The notes under the pieces are model-generated. The model ran no database searches. It saw nothing but the letters and a program-made list of their open reading frames with translations, and had not been told where the DNA came from. This document shows, piece by piece, positions 11,663 to 22,232 of a DNA stretch of 64,000 nt. The position numbers were made by a program, and so were the translations under genes. How positions within the stretch are numbered: position 1 is the stretch's first letter; each line of letters begins with the position of its first letter. Location: the NCBI GenBank assembly GCA_030372335.1, contig JAUDCW010000001.1. One strand, given 5' to 3'. The DNA comes from JALCOL01 sp022649665. GTDB lineage: Bacteria > Bacillota > Bacilli > Lactobacillales > Enterococcaceae.

Positions 11663-11668
11663 GATGTT

Positions 11669-12811
<1,143 letters not shown>

Positions 12812-12900
12812 TCATTAGATTCTGCATCTATCCACGATTTGAAGGTCGCAATAAACCAGTATCTCACATTATACGCCAATTTGGCGGATTTTTCATCCTC

Positions 12901-13506
12901 TTAACTGCGGTAGCGCGCAAGGGCCTCCGCTTTTTTATCAGCCATGATCTGGATCTCGTTTTCAGAGATCGGCGCGCCGAAAGCTAACGGCGGCGTTAAA
13001 AATTCTCTTTCCGGCGCATCGACCCCGACATTTACATTGTCCGCGATCGGGACGCTGTAGTGATGGATATGCCCGTGGAGATTCCGAATATTGCGGTTTG
13101 GTCCAAGCATCAGCGGGTAATGGGTCAAATAATATTGATAATGATTGAATTTAACGATCGCGCCGACTTTTTCAAACGAAAATTTCGACTGCCCCAAATT
13201 ACCAGGATCGTTCGCCGCCAAATACTGCAGGAAAGAACTATAGTCATGGTTGCCTTTGATAAAGGTGATGAAGCCGTGCAGCTCACTGAGGATCGCCAAA
13301 ACAGCCGGATTTCCTGCCTGATGCGCCGGATGCATCGCGATGTCGCCCAGATGATAGACGTGATCACGCGGTTTAACACGCGCATTCCAAGAATCGATCA
13401 TTGCTTGATTCATTTCATCGACTGTCGCAAACAGGCGCGGAGCAAAATCATTTTGGCCCAAGAGAGCAGCATGAAAAAAGTGTGTGTCTGCAGTGAAATA
13501 TTTCAT
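12901..13506 (-). CDS. Metallophosphoesterase family protein
   Basis: A 201-residue calcineurin-like phosphoesterase without signal peptide. It shows the metal-binding motif series in order: DTHFFH at 6-11, GDIA near 54, GNHD near 90, HYP near 130 and HGHIH near 144. Family members include small phosphatases and nucleases; the substrate cannot be called. ATG at 13506 has AAGGAG 7 bases upstream. It lies between the terminator of the desulfurase unit and mnmA, with 107 bases to mnmA. Confidence 0.85.
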   Translation of the reverse strand: MKYFTADTHFFHAALLGQNDFAPRLFATVDEMNQAMIDSWNARVKPRDHVYHLGDIAMHPAHQAGNPAVLAILSELHGFITFIKGNHDYSSFLQYLAANDPGNLGQSKFSFEKVGAIVKFNHYQYYLTHYPLMLGPNRNIRNLHGHIHHYSVPIADNVNVGVDAPEREFLTPPLAFGAPISENEIQIMADKKAEALARYRS

Positions 13507-13527
13507 TTCGTACTCCTTCCCAGATGG

Positions 13528-13573
13528 AAAAATCGGGCATCGGCAAAACGCTTCCAGCGGCCCGATGCCCGAA
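13528..13573 (-). terminator. Intrinsic terminator after the DUF1831 gene
   Basis: A 10-bp stem (CGGGCATCGG with CCGATGCCCG at 13534-13543 and 13562-13571) is followed by ATTTTT on the minus strand. It closes the peptidase-prs2-desulfurase-DUF1831 unit. Confidence 0.88.
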
Positions 13574-13592
13574 ATGATTTGACAAGATCCTG

Positions 13593-13940
13593 CTACTCAG
13601 CGACTTTTTCGAAAAGTCCGCGCGAGATCATGCCGTCCATCATGAAATAATATTTATCTTGCAGCATTTGGTGCTGCGGATTTTTGAAAATATCAACCGC
13701 TTTTAAACCATTGGCAGTCGTGATCGACATTTTAAGCTGTTTGACGTCGCCGGTCACCGTGATCTTTAAGCGGAAACCTTCCTTGCTTTGCGGGGTCGCT
13801 TTGAGCGGCTGATTGAACTGAAAATTACCGCCGTTCGTCTCCACAAATCCGTTATCGCGCAGTGTATAACGTTTCGCGGCTGGATTCAGCCGATACTGGA
13901 CTGCGCTCCCTAAAACACTTGCTGTTTCAGAAAAAGCCAT
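13593..13940 (-). CDS. DUF1831 family protein
   Basis: A 115-residue soluble protein of the DUF1831 family, known almost only from Lactobacillales and typically encoded beside a cysteine desulfurase, as here (15-base gap). No catalytic motif or cysteine is apparent, so it may be a partner or chaperone of the desulfurase rather than an enzyme; that is inference from position. TGGAGGA precedes the ATG by 6 bases. It is the last gene before the terminator at 13528-13573. Confidence 0.85.
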   Translation of the reverse strand: MAFSETASVLGSAVQYRLNPAAKRYTLRDNGFVETNGGNFQFNQPLKATPQSKEGFRLKITVTGDVKQLKMSITTANGLKAVDIFKNPQHQMLQDKYYFMMDGMISRGLFEKVAE

Positions 13941-13955
13941 TTTTTCATCCTCCAG

Positions 13956-15101
13956 TTATTTTTTTAAATTGTTGAGCTCTTCGATCAAAATGCGCGCAGC
14001 TTGCGCGACTTCTTTTTCGCCGATGCCGTAGCCCAGTGAGATCCGGATGCTTTCAGAAAGCTCCGGCGCATTGGCCCCGAACATCGCTGCCAAAACATGA
14101 CTTGGTTCCACCGTGCCGGCCGTACAGGCGGAACCGGTCGAGACCGCCACGCCGCGCAGATCAAGACGCATCAAGAGCAGCTGATTATTGATCCCCGGAA
14201 AACGCAGATTGAGGATATGCGGGACTTGCCGGGCCGGATCGCCGTGGACCGCGTAAGAAACATTTGCCGCCTCCAGCGCTGTCAAGAACTGCCGGCGCAA
14301 GGAAGCCATTTGCACTGTTTGGGCAGCTTTCTGCTCGTCTGAGTGGAGAGCGACCGCTTTAGCCATTCCGATGATGCTGATCAAATTTTCCGTTCCGGCA
14401 CGGCGATATTCTTCCTGCTCGCCGCCGACCATCATGGACGGCAAACGCAGACCTTTGCGCTTGTAGAGAAAACCAACGCCTTTCGGGCCGTTGAATTTAT
14501 GTGCGGAAACATTCAGCAGATCGACTTTCAGCTCCTTGGGATGGACGGTTTGGATCCCAAAACTTTGGACGGCGTCGGTGTGAAAGACTGCCGGATGATT
14601 CGCAAGGAGCGCGCCGATCTCACGGATCGGCAGGATCGTCCCGACTTCATTATTGACGCTCATGATCGTTACCAGCGTCGTGTCTTCGCGCAACGCATCC
14701 TTTACGTCCTGCAGGCGGATCTGTCCGTGTGGATCAACCGGCAGATAAGTGACTTCAAACCCTTCTCTTTCAAGGCGCTTCAGCGGCTCCAAAACTGCCG
14801 GATGTTCGATCGCGGTCGTAATGATGTGACGCCCCGCTTGCGCGCGGCTGCGGGCGATCCCGAAGATCGCGGTATTATCCCCTTCCGTGCCGCCGCTCGT
14901 AAAAATGATTTCAGCCGGTGAAACGTCGAGCGCGGCGGCGACCACGCGGCGGGATTCTTCAAGTGCTTGGTGTGCTTGGCGGCCAAATGCGTGAATGCTT
15001 GACGGATTGCCGAAAATCTTCGGCATGCTGGCCGTCATCGCTTCGATCACACGCGGATCCATCGGGGTCGTAGCTGCATGATCCAAATAAAGATTTTCCA
15101 T
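13956..15101 (-). CDS. Cysteine desulfurase (NifS/IscS family)
   Basis: PLP enzyme that moves sulfur from cysteine to a protein persulfide for tRNA thiolation or Fe-S assembly. It is 381 residues long. The PLP lysine lies in NVSAHKFNGPKG (near 201), with HTDAVQSFG and EHPAVLEPL upstream. The catalytic cysteine is in STGSACTAGTVEPSHVL (near 323). It stands in a tight unit with prs2 upstream (15-base gap) and DUF1831 downstream, and mnmA follows 1.2 kb on. No SUF or ISC scaffold gene is nearby, which favours a dedicated role in tRNA 2-thiouridine synthesis. Family assignment is secure, the exact physiological partner is inferred. Confidence 0.94.
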   Translation of the reverse strand: MENLYLDHAATTPMDPRVIEAMTASMPKIFGNPSSIHAFGRQAHQALEESRRVVAAALDVSPAEIIFTSGGTEGDNTAIFGIARSRAQAGRHIITTAIEHPAVLEPLKRLEREGFEVTYLPVDPHGQIRLQDVKDALREDTTLVTIMSVNNEVGTILPIREIGALLANHPAVFHTDAVQSFGIQTVHPKELKVDLLNVSAHKFNGPKGVGFLYKRKGLRLPSMMVGGEQEEYRRAGTENLISIIGMAKAVALHSDEQKAAQTVQMASLRRQFLTALEAANVSYAVHGDPARQVPHILNLRFPGINNQLLLMRLDLRGVAVSTGSACTAGTVEPSHVLAAMFGANAPELSESIRISLGYGIGEKEVAQAARILIEELNNLKK

Positions 15102-15116
15102 CTGATCATCTCCCGA

Positions 15117-16049
15117 TCATATGATAAACAGCGGGCTCATCGGCAGCTTTTCATGAATCCGCTTGATGCCTTCACCCATTAATTCGCTGCAAGTGCAAAA
15201 CTTCAGCCGCTCGATCAGCTCCGGATGCTCGACGTAGACCGAGTCGGTGATCAAAAGTTCTTTGAACGGGGCTTCATTGACCAGCGTGATCGCGTTGCCG
15301 GCAAACAAGCCGTGTGAAACACACGCATAGATCTCTTTAGCACCTGCACGGTCAAGCACGTGCGCAGCTTTCGTCAGTGTATGTCCCAAGCTTAAAATAT
15401 CATCAATCATGATACACGTTTTCCCGGCTACATCTCCGATCACCTGCTCCGCTTCTTTGCGGTCATCAACGATCGCCAGCGGAGAGTCCAGATAACCTGC
15501 CAAAGTCCGTGCTTTTTTGACTCCGCTGTTTTTCGGGGCAACGACGACGACCTTGTCGCCGCATAGCCCGCGCGCCAAATAGTCATGGGCAAATAACGGC
15601 TCGGTAAAAAGATTGTCGACCGGCACATCAAAGAAGCCTTGCAGCTGAACAGTATGAAGATCAAGTGTCAGCAAGCGATCAGCACCGGCTTTCACCAGCA
15701 TATTGGCGACCAGCTTGGCGGTGATCGGCTCGCGCGGCTTGGCAGTCCGATCTTGACGTGCATAACCGTAATACGGCATGACGATATTGATCGATTTGGC
15801 GCTGGCGCGTTTTAAAGCGTCGACCATGATCAAAAGTTCCATCCAGTGGTCGTTGACCGAGTTGTTCGTCGATTGGATCACATAAACTTCGGTGCCGCGG
15901 ACACTTTCTTCGACATTGATCCGGATCTCGCCGTCACTGAAAGTATTTGAAGATATTTTGCCAAGCGGTACGCCGATATATTCTGAGATCTTTTCTGCCA
16001 AAGGCAAATTGGCAGTCAAAGAGAAAATCTTCATTGGTGCATTTTGCAA
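15117..16049 (-). CDS. prs2: PRPP synthetase-like protein, divergent Prs2 type
   Basis: A 310-residue member of the ribose-phosphate pyrophosphokinase family, which makes PRPP from ribose 5-phosphate and ATP. The N-terminal half is well preserved ([48 protein letters not shown]). The C-terminal half is not: the flexible catalytic loop that usually starts DKRRPRPN reads DDRKEAEQ and is about six residues shorter, losing the catalytic lysine, and the PRPP loop (normally DDIIDTAGT) reads DDILSLGHT. Streptococcal Prs2 shows related changes from memory, so this is a known divergent paralogue. A canonical prs is expected elsewhere. Start is TTG at 16049 with AAGGGAG upstream; ATG at 16034 is the alternative. 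Confidence 0.85.
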   Translation of the reverse strand: MQNAPMKIFSLTANLPLAEKISEYIGVPLGKISSNTFSDGEIRINVEESVRGTEVYVIQSTNNSVNDHWMELLIMVDALKRASAKSINIVMPYYGYARQDRTAKPREPITAKLVANMLVKAGADRLLTLDLHTVQLQGFFDVPVDNLFTEPLFAHDYLARGLCGDKVVVVAPKNSGVKKARTLAGYLDSPLAIVDDRKEAEQVIGDVAGKTCIMIDDILSLGHTLTKAAHVLDRAGAKEIYACVSHGLFAGNAITLVNEAPFKELLITDSVYVEHPELIERLKFCTCSELMGEGIKRIHEKLPMSPLFII

Positions 16050-16065
16050 TTTAACGACTCCCTTC

Positions 16066-16635
16066 TTATTTTCGAAAATGCGGAACGATCCAAACAGCGC
16101 CGTTCATCCATGCAGCGGGGATCACACATGCGCTTTTCCCCCAGTTGTCATGGACCAACAGCTCACGTTTACCCTGGTTTCGGTACCCGAAACAGGTGAC
16201 CCAGTGATTGCCGTATCGTGACCCTTTCCACTGCAAAAGGCCTACGATGAGCGGCTCGCCGCGCGCGACTGAGTGCTTCACGATCTGCCAGCCGCCGACT
16301 GCGGCGAAGCGGGCAGTGTAAGGAATATGGTAATGCGCGAAAAAGCGCCTCAATCCCCAAGCGACTTGAAACGGTGTTGTTGAAAATCCATGCAGCTGCG
16401 TGTACATCCGCAAAAGCTGGAGCAGTTTTTGCCCATCCGCGCTCTTTGGCAGATGCAGTTTATCCGGTACGACCGCTCCGTCCAGCCAGTCTTGCCAATA
16501 AGCGAGCATCACCGCGGCACTGTATGTCCCGCACAGATTTCCTTCTCGGTTGATCCACTCTGTGTAGCGGGCGAATCGCGCCGCTGGGATCACGTGCCAG
16601 CCGTCTGCCGGAACAAATGAACGAACATTTTTCAA
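16066..16635 (-). CDS. C39-like (papain-fold) peptidase, cytosolic
   Basis: A protein of about 189 residues resembling the Peptidase_C39_2 family. The presumed catalytic cysteine is in [15 protein letters not shown]. The histidine is in [11 protein letters not shown] and the third residue in [10 protein letters not shown]. There is no signal peptide or membrane segment, so it should act in the cytosol; the substrate is unknown. TTG at 16635 is preferred because AAAGGGG lies 6 bases upstream; an ATG at 16662 is in frame but has no site. It is the first gene of a unit with prs2 (17-base gap), the desulfurase and DUF1831. Confidence 0.65.
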   Translation of the reverse strand: MKNVRSFVPADGWHVIPAARFARYTEWINREGNLCGTYSAAVMLAYWQDWLDGAVVPDKLHLPKSADGQKLLQLLRMYTQLHGFSTTPFQVAWGLRRFFAHYHIPYTARFAAVGGWQIVKHSVARGEPLIVGLLQWKGSRYGNHWVTCFGYRNQGKRELLVHDNWGKSACVIPAAWMNGAVWIVPHFRK

Positions 16636-16764
16636 TGGCGTCCCCTTCTTTTCTTCAAGCATACCATATCAGCCGATTTTCGCCATATTTTCCCATCAAA
16701 AAAGACAAACGAAAGCGCATAGAGGCGCCAAAAGTGCTCAGCTTTGAATAAGAAGCGGCGTGTG

Positions 16765-16820
16765 GAACAACCGTTTATTCGGATAACAGGGCCGTGACAA
16801 AACTTGTCACGGCCCCGGCT
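16765..16820. repeat. Intergenic palindromic repeat, copy C
   Basis: A hairpin (GGGCCGTGAC at 16789-16798 with its complement at 16805-16814) is preceded on the plus strand by CCGTTTATTCGGATA, the reverse complement of the repeat-family tail. It lies about 40 bases after the glyS stop codon. On the minus strand the hairpin is not followed by a T-run. Confidence 0.8.
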
Positions 16821-16857
16821 CCCGTTCAAACAAACAGCGCCCCAAAGTACTTTGCGT

Positions 16858-18933
16858 TTATTCTTTCACGTTCAGTGCATGTAGATTGGCAAATTGTTCA
16901 GTCAGCTGATCCAAAACTGTCAGCTGATTCAAACGGTTTTGGCGAACTTTTTCGTCTTCGACCATCACCATCGTTTCATCAAAATAAGCCGTGATCACCG
17001 CCTCAAGAGCAAGCAGACTCTCCGCGTAATTTTTAAATTCTACGCGTGTTGCAGGATCCGCTTTGATTTCAGCAACTGCTGCATGAAGCGCTTTTTCGCT
17101 CGCATTTTCAAACAAGCTTTCGTCGACCGGCCACGCGTCCGCTTCATTTTTCGCCGCTAAGTTGCCGACACGCGTCAAAGCCTCGACGGACTTTTTGAAC
17201 GCTTCTGTCGAGATCTTTTCGCTGATTATATGCGCGCTCTCCAAACGGAAATCATAATTCGGTTGTTGGGAAGTCACGGCAGCTTCGATCACGTCGGGAC
17301 GCAAGTCGTCGCGCATCAAGAGCTGGCGCAAACGGCTTTCAAAGAATTCATTGACTTCAGAAAAACCGTGTTCCAGTTCGATCCCGAATTTGCGCTCCCC
17401 GTTGATCTTTGCTGCGAATTCTTTTTCGATTTTCGCCAGATCGACCGGCCAGTGGCGGTCCGCAATGATCCGCACGATGCCGTAAGCTTGACGACGCAAA
17501 GCATATGGGTCATTTGAGCCGGATGGGATCATCCCAGCGTTGAAAAACGCTAAAATACTATCGAGTTTGTCGCTGAGTGCGAGGACCGCGCCGACTTGTG
17601 TTTGCGGCAGTTCGCCTTCAGCAGATGTTGGCAGATAGTGCTCGCGGATCGCAATCGCGACTGCTTGGTCTTCGCCAGCAAGCAGTGCATATTTTTCCCC
17701 CATGATGCCTTGGAGTTCTGGGAATTCACCGACCATATTCGTGACCAGATCGAATTTATAAATATTGGAAGCGCGGTAAAGATTCGCCTTCTCGCCTTGC
17801 GTCATTCCGACTTGATCCGCGATCAGCTCGGAGAGGACCGCAACGCGTTCCATTTTTTCCGTCATCGTGCCAATCTTGTCATGGAAGGTCACGTGTGCGA
17901 GCTTATTAACATTTTCAACGATCGTTGTTTTGAGATCTTCTTGATAAAAGAATTCTGCGTCATCCAAGCGCGCCGTCAGCACTTTTTCGTTGCCGCGCGC
18001 AACATTATCGAGCATCACACGGTCACCGTTTCTGACACCAATGAAATACGGCAGCAGATTGCCTTTTTGATCGCGGACTTCAAAGTAGCGCTGGTGCTCT
18101 TTCATCGATGTCACGAGCACTTCTTCAGGTACTTCCAAATATTTGCGGTCGAAGGTCCCGATGAATACTGTCGGATATTCAACCAGATTATTGACCTCTT
18201 CCAACAGATCGTCATCAAGGTCCAGCAGCCAGTCGCGTTCTTGCGCGAGGCTCTCCGCTTGGTCGACGATCATCTCCATCCGCCGGGATGCATCTGCGAT
18301 CACGAATTCTTTTTCTAATTGAGCTTCGTAGTCATACGGGTCTTCGATCACGGTATCTTCCCCTAAGAAACGATGACCACGCGAAGTCTTGCCGCTTTCG
18401 ATATCCAAAATGTGGAGCGGCAGGACTTCGTGATCAAGAAGTGCCACGATCCAATGGACCGGCCGGATATATTCAAAATCATAATTCGCCCAGCGCATCG
18501 TGACGGGAAATGTCAAACCTTTCAAAACATCCTCAAGCCCCGTCAGTACTTGTTCCGCTTTTTTGCCGGCCACAAATTTTTTGACGTAGGCATATTCGAC
18601 GCCTTTCACTTCTTTAAAGACGATGTCATCCGGTGTCGCGCCTTGACCGCGGGCAAACCCTTGTGCAGCTTTTGTCCTATGGCCATCGCTGTCCAGCGCG
18701 ATCTTTTTAGCCGGTCCTTTCATTTCCGTTTCGAGATCTGGTTGTTTTTCGCTGATTTCATTGATGCGCAGTGTCAAACGGCGCGGCGTCGAGAATGCTT
18801 CGATCTTGGCGAACGTCAAGCGCTGCTCTTTCAGGAAACGCGCCGCTTTTTCTTTCAGCTGTTCACGAGCCGGACTGACAACGTGGGCCGGCATTTCTTC
18901 CAAACCTAATTCAAGCAGTAGTGTTTTTCCCAT
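16858..18933 (-). CDS. glyS: Glycyl-tRNA synthetase beta subunit
   Basis: Beta subunit of the bacterial (alpha2beta2) glycyl-tRNA synthetase; it binds tRNA and completes the active site held by the alpha subunit. The 691-residue length is normal. The start MGKTLLLELGLEEMPAHVV and the motif MRWANYDFEYIRPVHWI are typical of GlyS. One base separates its ATG from the glyQ stop, so the two are translationally coupled and share the upstream T-box. The gene ends at the repeat copy C. Confidence 0.97.
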   Translation of the reverse strand: MGKTLLLELGLEEMPAHVVSPAREQLKEKAARFLKEQRLTFAKIEAFSTPRRLTLRINEISEKQPDLETEMKGPAKKIALDSDGHRTKAAQGFARGQGATPDDIVFKEVKGVEYAYVKKFVAGKKAEQVLTGLEDVLKGLTFPVTMRWANYDFEYIRPVHWIVALLDHEVLPLHILDIESGKTSRGHRFLGEDTVIEDPYDYEAQLEKEFVIADASRRMEMIVDQAESLAQERDWLLDLDDDLLEEVNNLVEYPTVFIGTFDRKYLEVPEEVLVTSMKEHQRYFEVRDQKGNLLPYFIGVRNGDRVMLDNVARGNEKVLTARLDDAEFFYQEDLKTTIVENVNKLAHVTFHDKIGTMTEKMERVAVLSELIADQVGMTQGEKANLYRASNIYKFDLVTNMVGEFPELQGIMGEKYALLAGEDQAVAIAIREHYLPTSAEGELPQTQVGAVLALSDKLDSILAFFNAGMIPSGSNDPYALRRQAYGIVRIIADRHWPVDLAKIEKEFAAKINGERKFGIELEHGFSEVNEFFESRLRQLLMRDDLRPDVIEAAVTSQQPNYDFRLESAHIISEKISTEAFKKSVEALTRVGNLAAKNEADAWPVDESLFENASEKALHAAVAEIKADPATRVEFKNYAESLLALEAVITAYFDETMVMVEDEKVRQNRLNQLTVLDQLTEQFANLHALNVKE

Positions 18934-18934
18934 C

Positions 18935-19837
18935 TTAACGCGCCTCCTTTTCAGTTTCTTTTAACAGCGGATACCCTAATTTTTCGCGTTCCGCCACGAA
19001 GCGCTTCGCAACACTGCGGGCCATCCGCCGAATGCGCGAAAGATATCCCGCACGTTCAGTCACCGAAACAGCACCGCGTGCATCCAAAAGATTGAAGGTA
19101 TGGCTGCATTTTAAAATATAGTCGTACGCTGGATGCACAAGATCGGCTTCCAGACAGCGTTTTGCTTCTTTTTCATATTCATCGAACAAGTGCAAAAGCA
19201 GGTCTTGATTGCTGAATTCAAACGAGTATTTCGAATGTTCATATTCCGGCTGTTTGAAGATCTCGCCGTAATACACTCCTTCTGTCCACTCCAGCTCATA
19301 AACACTTTCAACATCTTGGATATAAGAAGAAAGGCGTTCGAGACCATAAGTGATCTCGCTTGTCACCGGTTTGCACTGCAGGCCGCCGACTTGCTGGAAA
19401 TACGTGAACTGGGTGATCTCCATCCCGTCGAGCCAGACTTCCCAGCCGACCCCGGCACAACCCATCGAAGGGTTCTCCCAGTTATCTTCAACGAAGCGGA
19501 TATCGTGTTCCAGCGGATCGATCCCCAACAGCCGCAAACTTTCCAAATATAATTCTTGGATGTTTTCCGGCGACGGTTTCATGACGACTTGGAACTGATG
19601 ATGCTGATACAAGCGGTTCGGGTTCTCGCCGTAGCGCCCGTCAGCCGGCCGGCGGGAAGGCTCGACATACGCGGCGTTCCACGGCTCAGGTCCGATCGCC
19701 CGCAAAAAAGTATACGGACTCATCGTGCCGGCCCCTTTCTCGGTATCGTACGCCTGCATCAGCATGCAGCCTTGCGATGACCAGAATTTTTGCAATGTTA
19801 AGATGATGTCTTGGACAGTCAATTTCTTTTCCTGCAT
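18935..19837 (-). CDS. glyQ: Glycyl-tRNA synthetase alpha subunit
   Basis: Catalytic alpha subunit of glycyl-tRNA synthetase, 300 residues. Typical class II sequences are visible, such as [17 protein letters not shown] near the N-terminus, [14 protein letters not shown], and [14 protein letters not shown]. The start at 19837 ([10 protein letters not shown]) is chosen because AAAGGAG lies 7 bases upstream. The reading frame stays open upstream to 19984, but that extension runs through the T-box terminator and antiterminator and is not coding. Expression is controlled by the glycine T-box at 19857-20062. Confidence 0.97.
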   Translation of the reverse strand: MQEKKLTVQDIILTLQKFWSSQGCMLMQAYDTEKGAGTMSPYTFLRAIGPEPWNAAYVEPSRRPADGRYGENPNRLYQHHQFQVVMKPSPENIQELYLESLRLLGIDPLEHDIRFVEDNWENPSMGCAGVGWEVWLDGMEITQFTYFQQVGGLQCKPVTSEITYGLERLSSYIQDVESVYELEWTEGVYYGEIFKQPEYEHSKYSFEFSNQDLLLHLFDEYEKEAKRCLEADLVHPAYDYILKCSHTFNLLDARGAVSVTERAGYLSRIRRMARSVAKRFVAEREKLGYPLLKETEKEAR

Positions 19838-19856
19838 ATCCATTCTCCTTTTCTGC

Positions 19857-20062
19857 ATAAAAAAGTCCCTATGCCGCACATGCGGCATAGGGACGAAAAT
19901 TCGCGGTTCCACCCTACTTCCAAACGAAATCTCGTTTGACAGCTTCATTGTCTTTGCTCCAAAGCGCCTTCCTTTATTCCTCATTTACCGGCTCGCACCT
20001 GTCCCGGATTCGCTGAAAACAACAAACAAAGTACTCTTCTTTTTCATCGCAAAAAATATATA
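19857..20062 (-). promoter_or_regulatory. T-box leader of glyQS (glycine specifier)
   Basis: A transcription-attenuation leader that senses uncharged tRNA-Gly. The conserved T-box AGGGTGGAACCGCG lies at 19902-19915 (minus). The terminator has a 14-bp stem (19865-19878 with 19881-19894) and a run of T residues. In Stem I the specifier loop is formed by AGAGTA on the 5' side and GAAGGCG on the 3' side, which places GGC (Gly) at 19966-19968; the distal GGTG element is also present. It lies directly before the glyQ ribosome-binding site. Confidence 0.93.
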
Positions 20063-20065
20063 CTT

Positions 20066-20094
20066 ATCATGCTACAAAAGACGTGAATTGTCAA
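20066..20094 (-). promoter_or_regulatory. Probable glyQS promoter
   Basis: A perfect -35 TTGACA at 20089-20094 overlaps the recO stop codon. The -10 is weak: CATGAT at 17-base spacing or ATGATA at 18. Position upstream of the T-box supports it. Confidence 0.5.
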
Positions 20095-20873
20095 CTTGGG
20101 GTCTCATCTGAAGGCTTCTTCAACACATCTTCCCAGCGGCTCATCTGGTCGATGAATTTTTTGCTTTTCAGATGCAGCCCGATGAACTCGTCATCGATCT
20201 CATCCAGCAAATGCCGGAGCAGCCGCTTCGTCGCCGGCTTGACGCTGATCTTGCCTAAATGCGCATAATCGACAGCGGCCAAGCGGCGCGTCAACTCGAC
20301 CGCTTTCGGATCAGCGTGATAGCGATGCGGATCGAGCGGCCAATGTTTTTGGCACAACAAACCGCCGTACGCGGAAGAAAAGTCAAACGGCCCATGCGTC
20401 GTATGGCAGACGCAGCAGTCGCGCCAGTTGAACTGTGTCCCGAAATACGGCAGGAGATGCAGCTCGAAGATCATCGAGACGATCTCGCTGTCCACCCCTT
20501 CATCAAGCGCCTTGAGACCGGCTAATAGAAACGCGAAAAGCTTTGGATCATACTGGCGGTCTTCCAATGCGGCATCAAGCAGATTCACCATATAAGTACC
20601 GTATGCATTTTTGAAAATATCCTGCTGCAAATTGTAAAGCGGCGCAACGCTTTTGACGTCATACAGATAGCTGAGGCCGTTCTCGCGAAAATCACCGATA
20701 AACGTCCCAACGGTAAAAGGCGTGATATAGGCTTTCAGCGGTGAATTGGCGCGAGTGACGTTCCGCACTAAAAACATTAATTTTCCGGCACTTTCGGTAA
20801 AAATCTTCACCAGTTTGTCGCGTTCGCGATAATCCTTTTGGAACATCACGATGCCTTTGCTTTCCGTACGCAT
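20091..20873 (-). CDS. recO: DNA repair protein RecO
   Basis: Recombination mediator that loads RecA with RecR on SSB-coated DNA. The 260-residue length, the N-terminal OB-fold opening (ESKGIVMFQKDYRERDKLVKIF) and the cysteine pair DCCVCHTTHG in the central domain fit RecO. It follows era with a 14-base gap as the last gene of the conserved phoH-pgpH-ybeY-dgkA-era-recO unit. The glyQS promoter overlaps its stop codon. A likely ribosome-binding site AAGGAAG precedes the ATG. Confidence 0.94.
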   Translation of the reverse strand: MRTESKGIVMFQKDYRERDKLVKIFTESAGKLMFLVRNVTRANSPLKAYITPFTVGTFIGDFRENGLSYLYDVKSVAPLYNLQQDIFKNAYGTYMVNLLDAALEDRQYDPKLFAFLLAGLKALDEGVDSEIVSMIFELHLLPYFGTQFNWRDCCVCHTTHGPFDFSSAYGGLLCQKHWPLDPHRYHADPKAVELTRRLAAVDYAHLGKISVKPATKRLLRHLLDEIDDEFIGLHLKSKKFIDQMSRWEDVLKKPSDETPS

Positions 20874-20887
20874 ACGTGATCACTTCC

Positions 20888-21787
20888 TTAATAATCCGAA
20901 GAGCGGTAGCCGAAATCCTGCAAATAAACTTTTTTATCACGCCAATCCTTTTGGACTTTGACCCAAAGCTCCAGATAGACTTTATCGCCTAAAAGGCGCT
21001 CGATATCGAGCCGCGCTTTTGTGCCGATCTGCTTGAGCATTTTGCCGCCTTTGCCGATGATGATCCCCTTTTGGCTGGTGCGCTCAACGATGATCGTGGC
21101 GCGGATCTGGACTTTTTCATTTTCGACACGTTCGATCTTTTCAGTGACGACGGCAACAGAATGCGGTACTTCGTCACGCGTCAATTCCAGCACCTTTTCG
21201 CGGATCAGCTCTGAAATGATGAAATATTCCGGGTGATCGCTCAATTGGTCCGCCGGATAATACTGCGGGCCTTCCGGCAAGAGTGCCGTCAGTTGTGTGA
21301 GCAGCCGGTCGACATTGTTTCCCTGAGTGGCCGAGATCGGGAAAACTTCCGCAAAATCCATCTGCTTGCGGTAATCGTCGATGATCGGTAAAAGTGCATC
21401 CGGATGGACCTTATCGATTTTATTGATCACGAGATACACCGGAACATTCGCCGTTTTCAAGCGTTCGATGATCAAATTATCTCCGGGCCCGCGTTTTTGA
21501 TCAGCGGCGACGAGAAACAAGATCGCATCGACTTCATTGAGCGAGCTGAACGCGGTTTTTACCATGAAGTCGCCCAAAGCATTTTTCGGTTTATGGATCC
21601 CCGGGGTATCGATAAAAATCATTTGACTGTTTTTTGTTGTATAGATTCCTTGGATCTTATTGCGGGTCGTTTGCGCTTTTTCGCTAGTGATCGCGATCTT
21701 ATCGCCGACGATCCGGTTCAAAAGCGTTGATTTGCCGACATTCGGCCGGCCGACCATCGCAATAAAGCCAGAATGGTACTCTTCCAT
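20888..21787 (-). CDS. era: GTPase Era
   Basis: Essential ribosome-maturation GTPase that acts on the 3' end of 16S rRNA. The 299-residue protein has G1 GRPNVGKST at 13-21, G3 DTPG near 60, G4 NKID near 121 and SAT near 150. A C-terminal KH domain follows ([20 protein letters not shown]). ATG with a GAGGA site. It sits between dgkA and recO, the usual Firmicute order. Confidence 0.98.
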   Translation of the reverse strand: MEEYHSGFIAMVGRPNVGKSTLLNRIVGDKIAITSEKAQTTRNKIQGIYTTKNSQMIFIDTPGIHKPKNALGDFMVKTAFSSLNEVDAILFLVAADQKRGPGDNLIIERLKTANVPVYLVINKIDKVHPDALLPIIDDYRKQMDFAEVFPISATQGNNVDRLLTQLTALLPEGPQYYPADQLSDHPEYFIISELIREKVLELTRDEVPHSVAVVTEKIERVENEKVQIRATIIVERTSQKGIIIGKGGKMLKQIGTKARLDIERLLGDKVYLELWVKVQKDWRDKKVYLQDFGYRSSDY

Positions 21788-21800
21788 ATCGTTCCTCTTT

Positions 21801-22232
21801 TCAATTCAAACTTTTTAGCAATTCCCAAATTTTCGGTAAAAAAACTACACAGCCGACGAATAAGCTGAAGAAAGCGGCAAACAACACCGCGCCGGCTGCC
21901 ATATCTTTCGCTTTTTTCGCCAAAGGATGAAAATGGCGGTTTGCCGCCAGATCGACGACATTTTCGATACTCGTATTCAGCATTTCGGCAAAGTGCATCA
22001 AAAAGATCGCCAAGCCGATCCACAACCACTCTGCCCGCGCTAAATGGAAAAGAAAACCGGCGACGATCGCTATGAGTGCCAGCGTCGTATGCGTCCGCAT
22101 ATTTCGTTCATCCTTATAAGCGGTTTTGATCCCCATCATCGCGAATTCCAAAGAAGCGAAAAAAGATTTATTTTTATAAACTTGCGGCCGTTCGCCGAAT
22201 TTATACTTCTTATCTCTTAAGGCCATAAGCAT
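21801..22232 (-). CDS. dgkA: Undecaprenol / diacylglycerol kinase
   Basis: Small integral-membrane lipid kinase; Gram-positive DgkA proteins phosphorylate undecaprenol for cell-wall carrier recycling. The 143-residue protein has three membrane segments, and the family signature [13 protein letters not shown] with the following KDMAAGAV. The start at 22232 (MLMALRDKK) lies inside the end of ybeY, overlapping by 23 bases, with AAAGGAT about 6 bases upstream; ATG at 22226 is the alternative. The long in-frame extension further upstream lies within ybeY and is not coding. Confidence 0.9.
   Translation of the reverse strand: MLMALRDKKYKFGERPQVYKNKSFFASLEFAMMGIKTAYKDERNMRTHTTLALIAIVAGFLFHLARAEWLWIGLAIFLMHFAEMLNTSIENVVDLAANRHFHPLAKKAKDMAAGAVLFAAFFSLFVGCVVFLPKIWELLKSLN

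Noticed and set aside
19838..19984. N-terminal extension of glyQ
   Set aside because: It would translate through the T-box antiterminator and terminator; a proper site precedes 19837.
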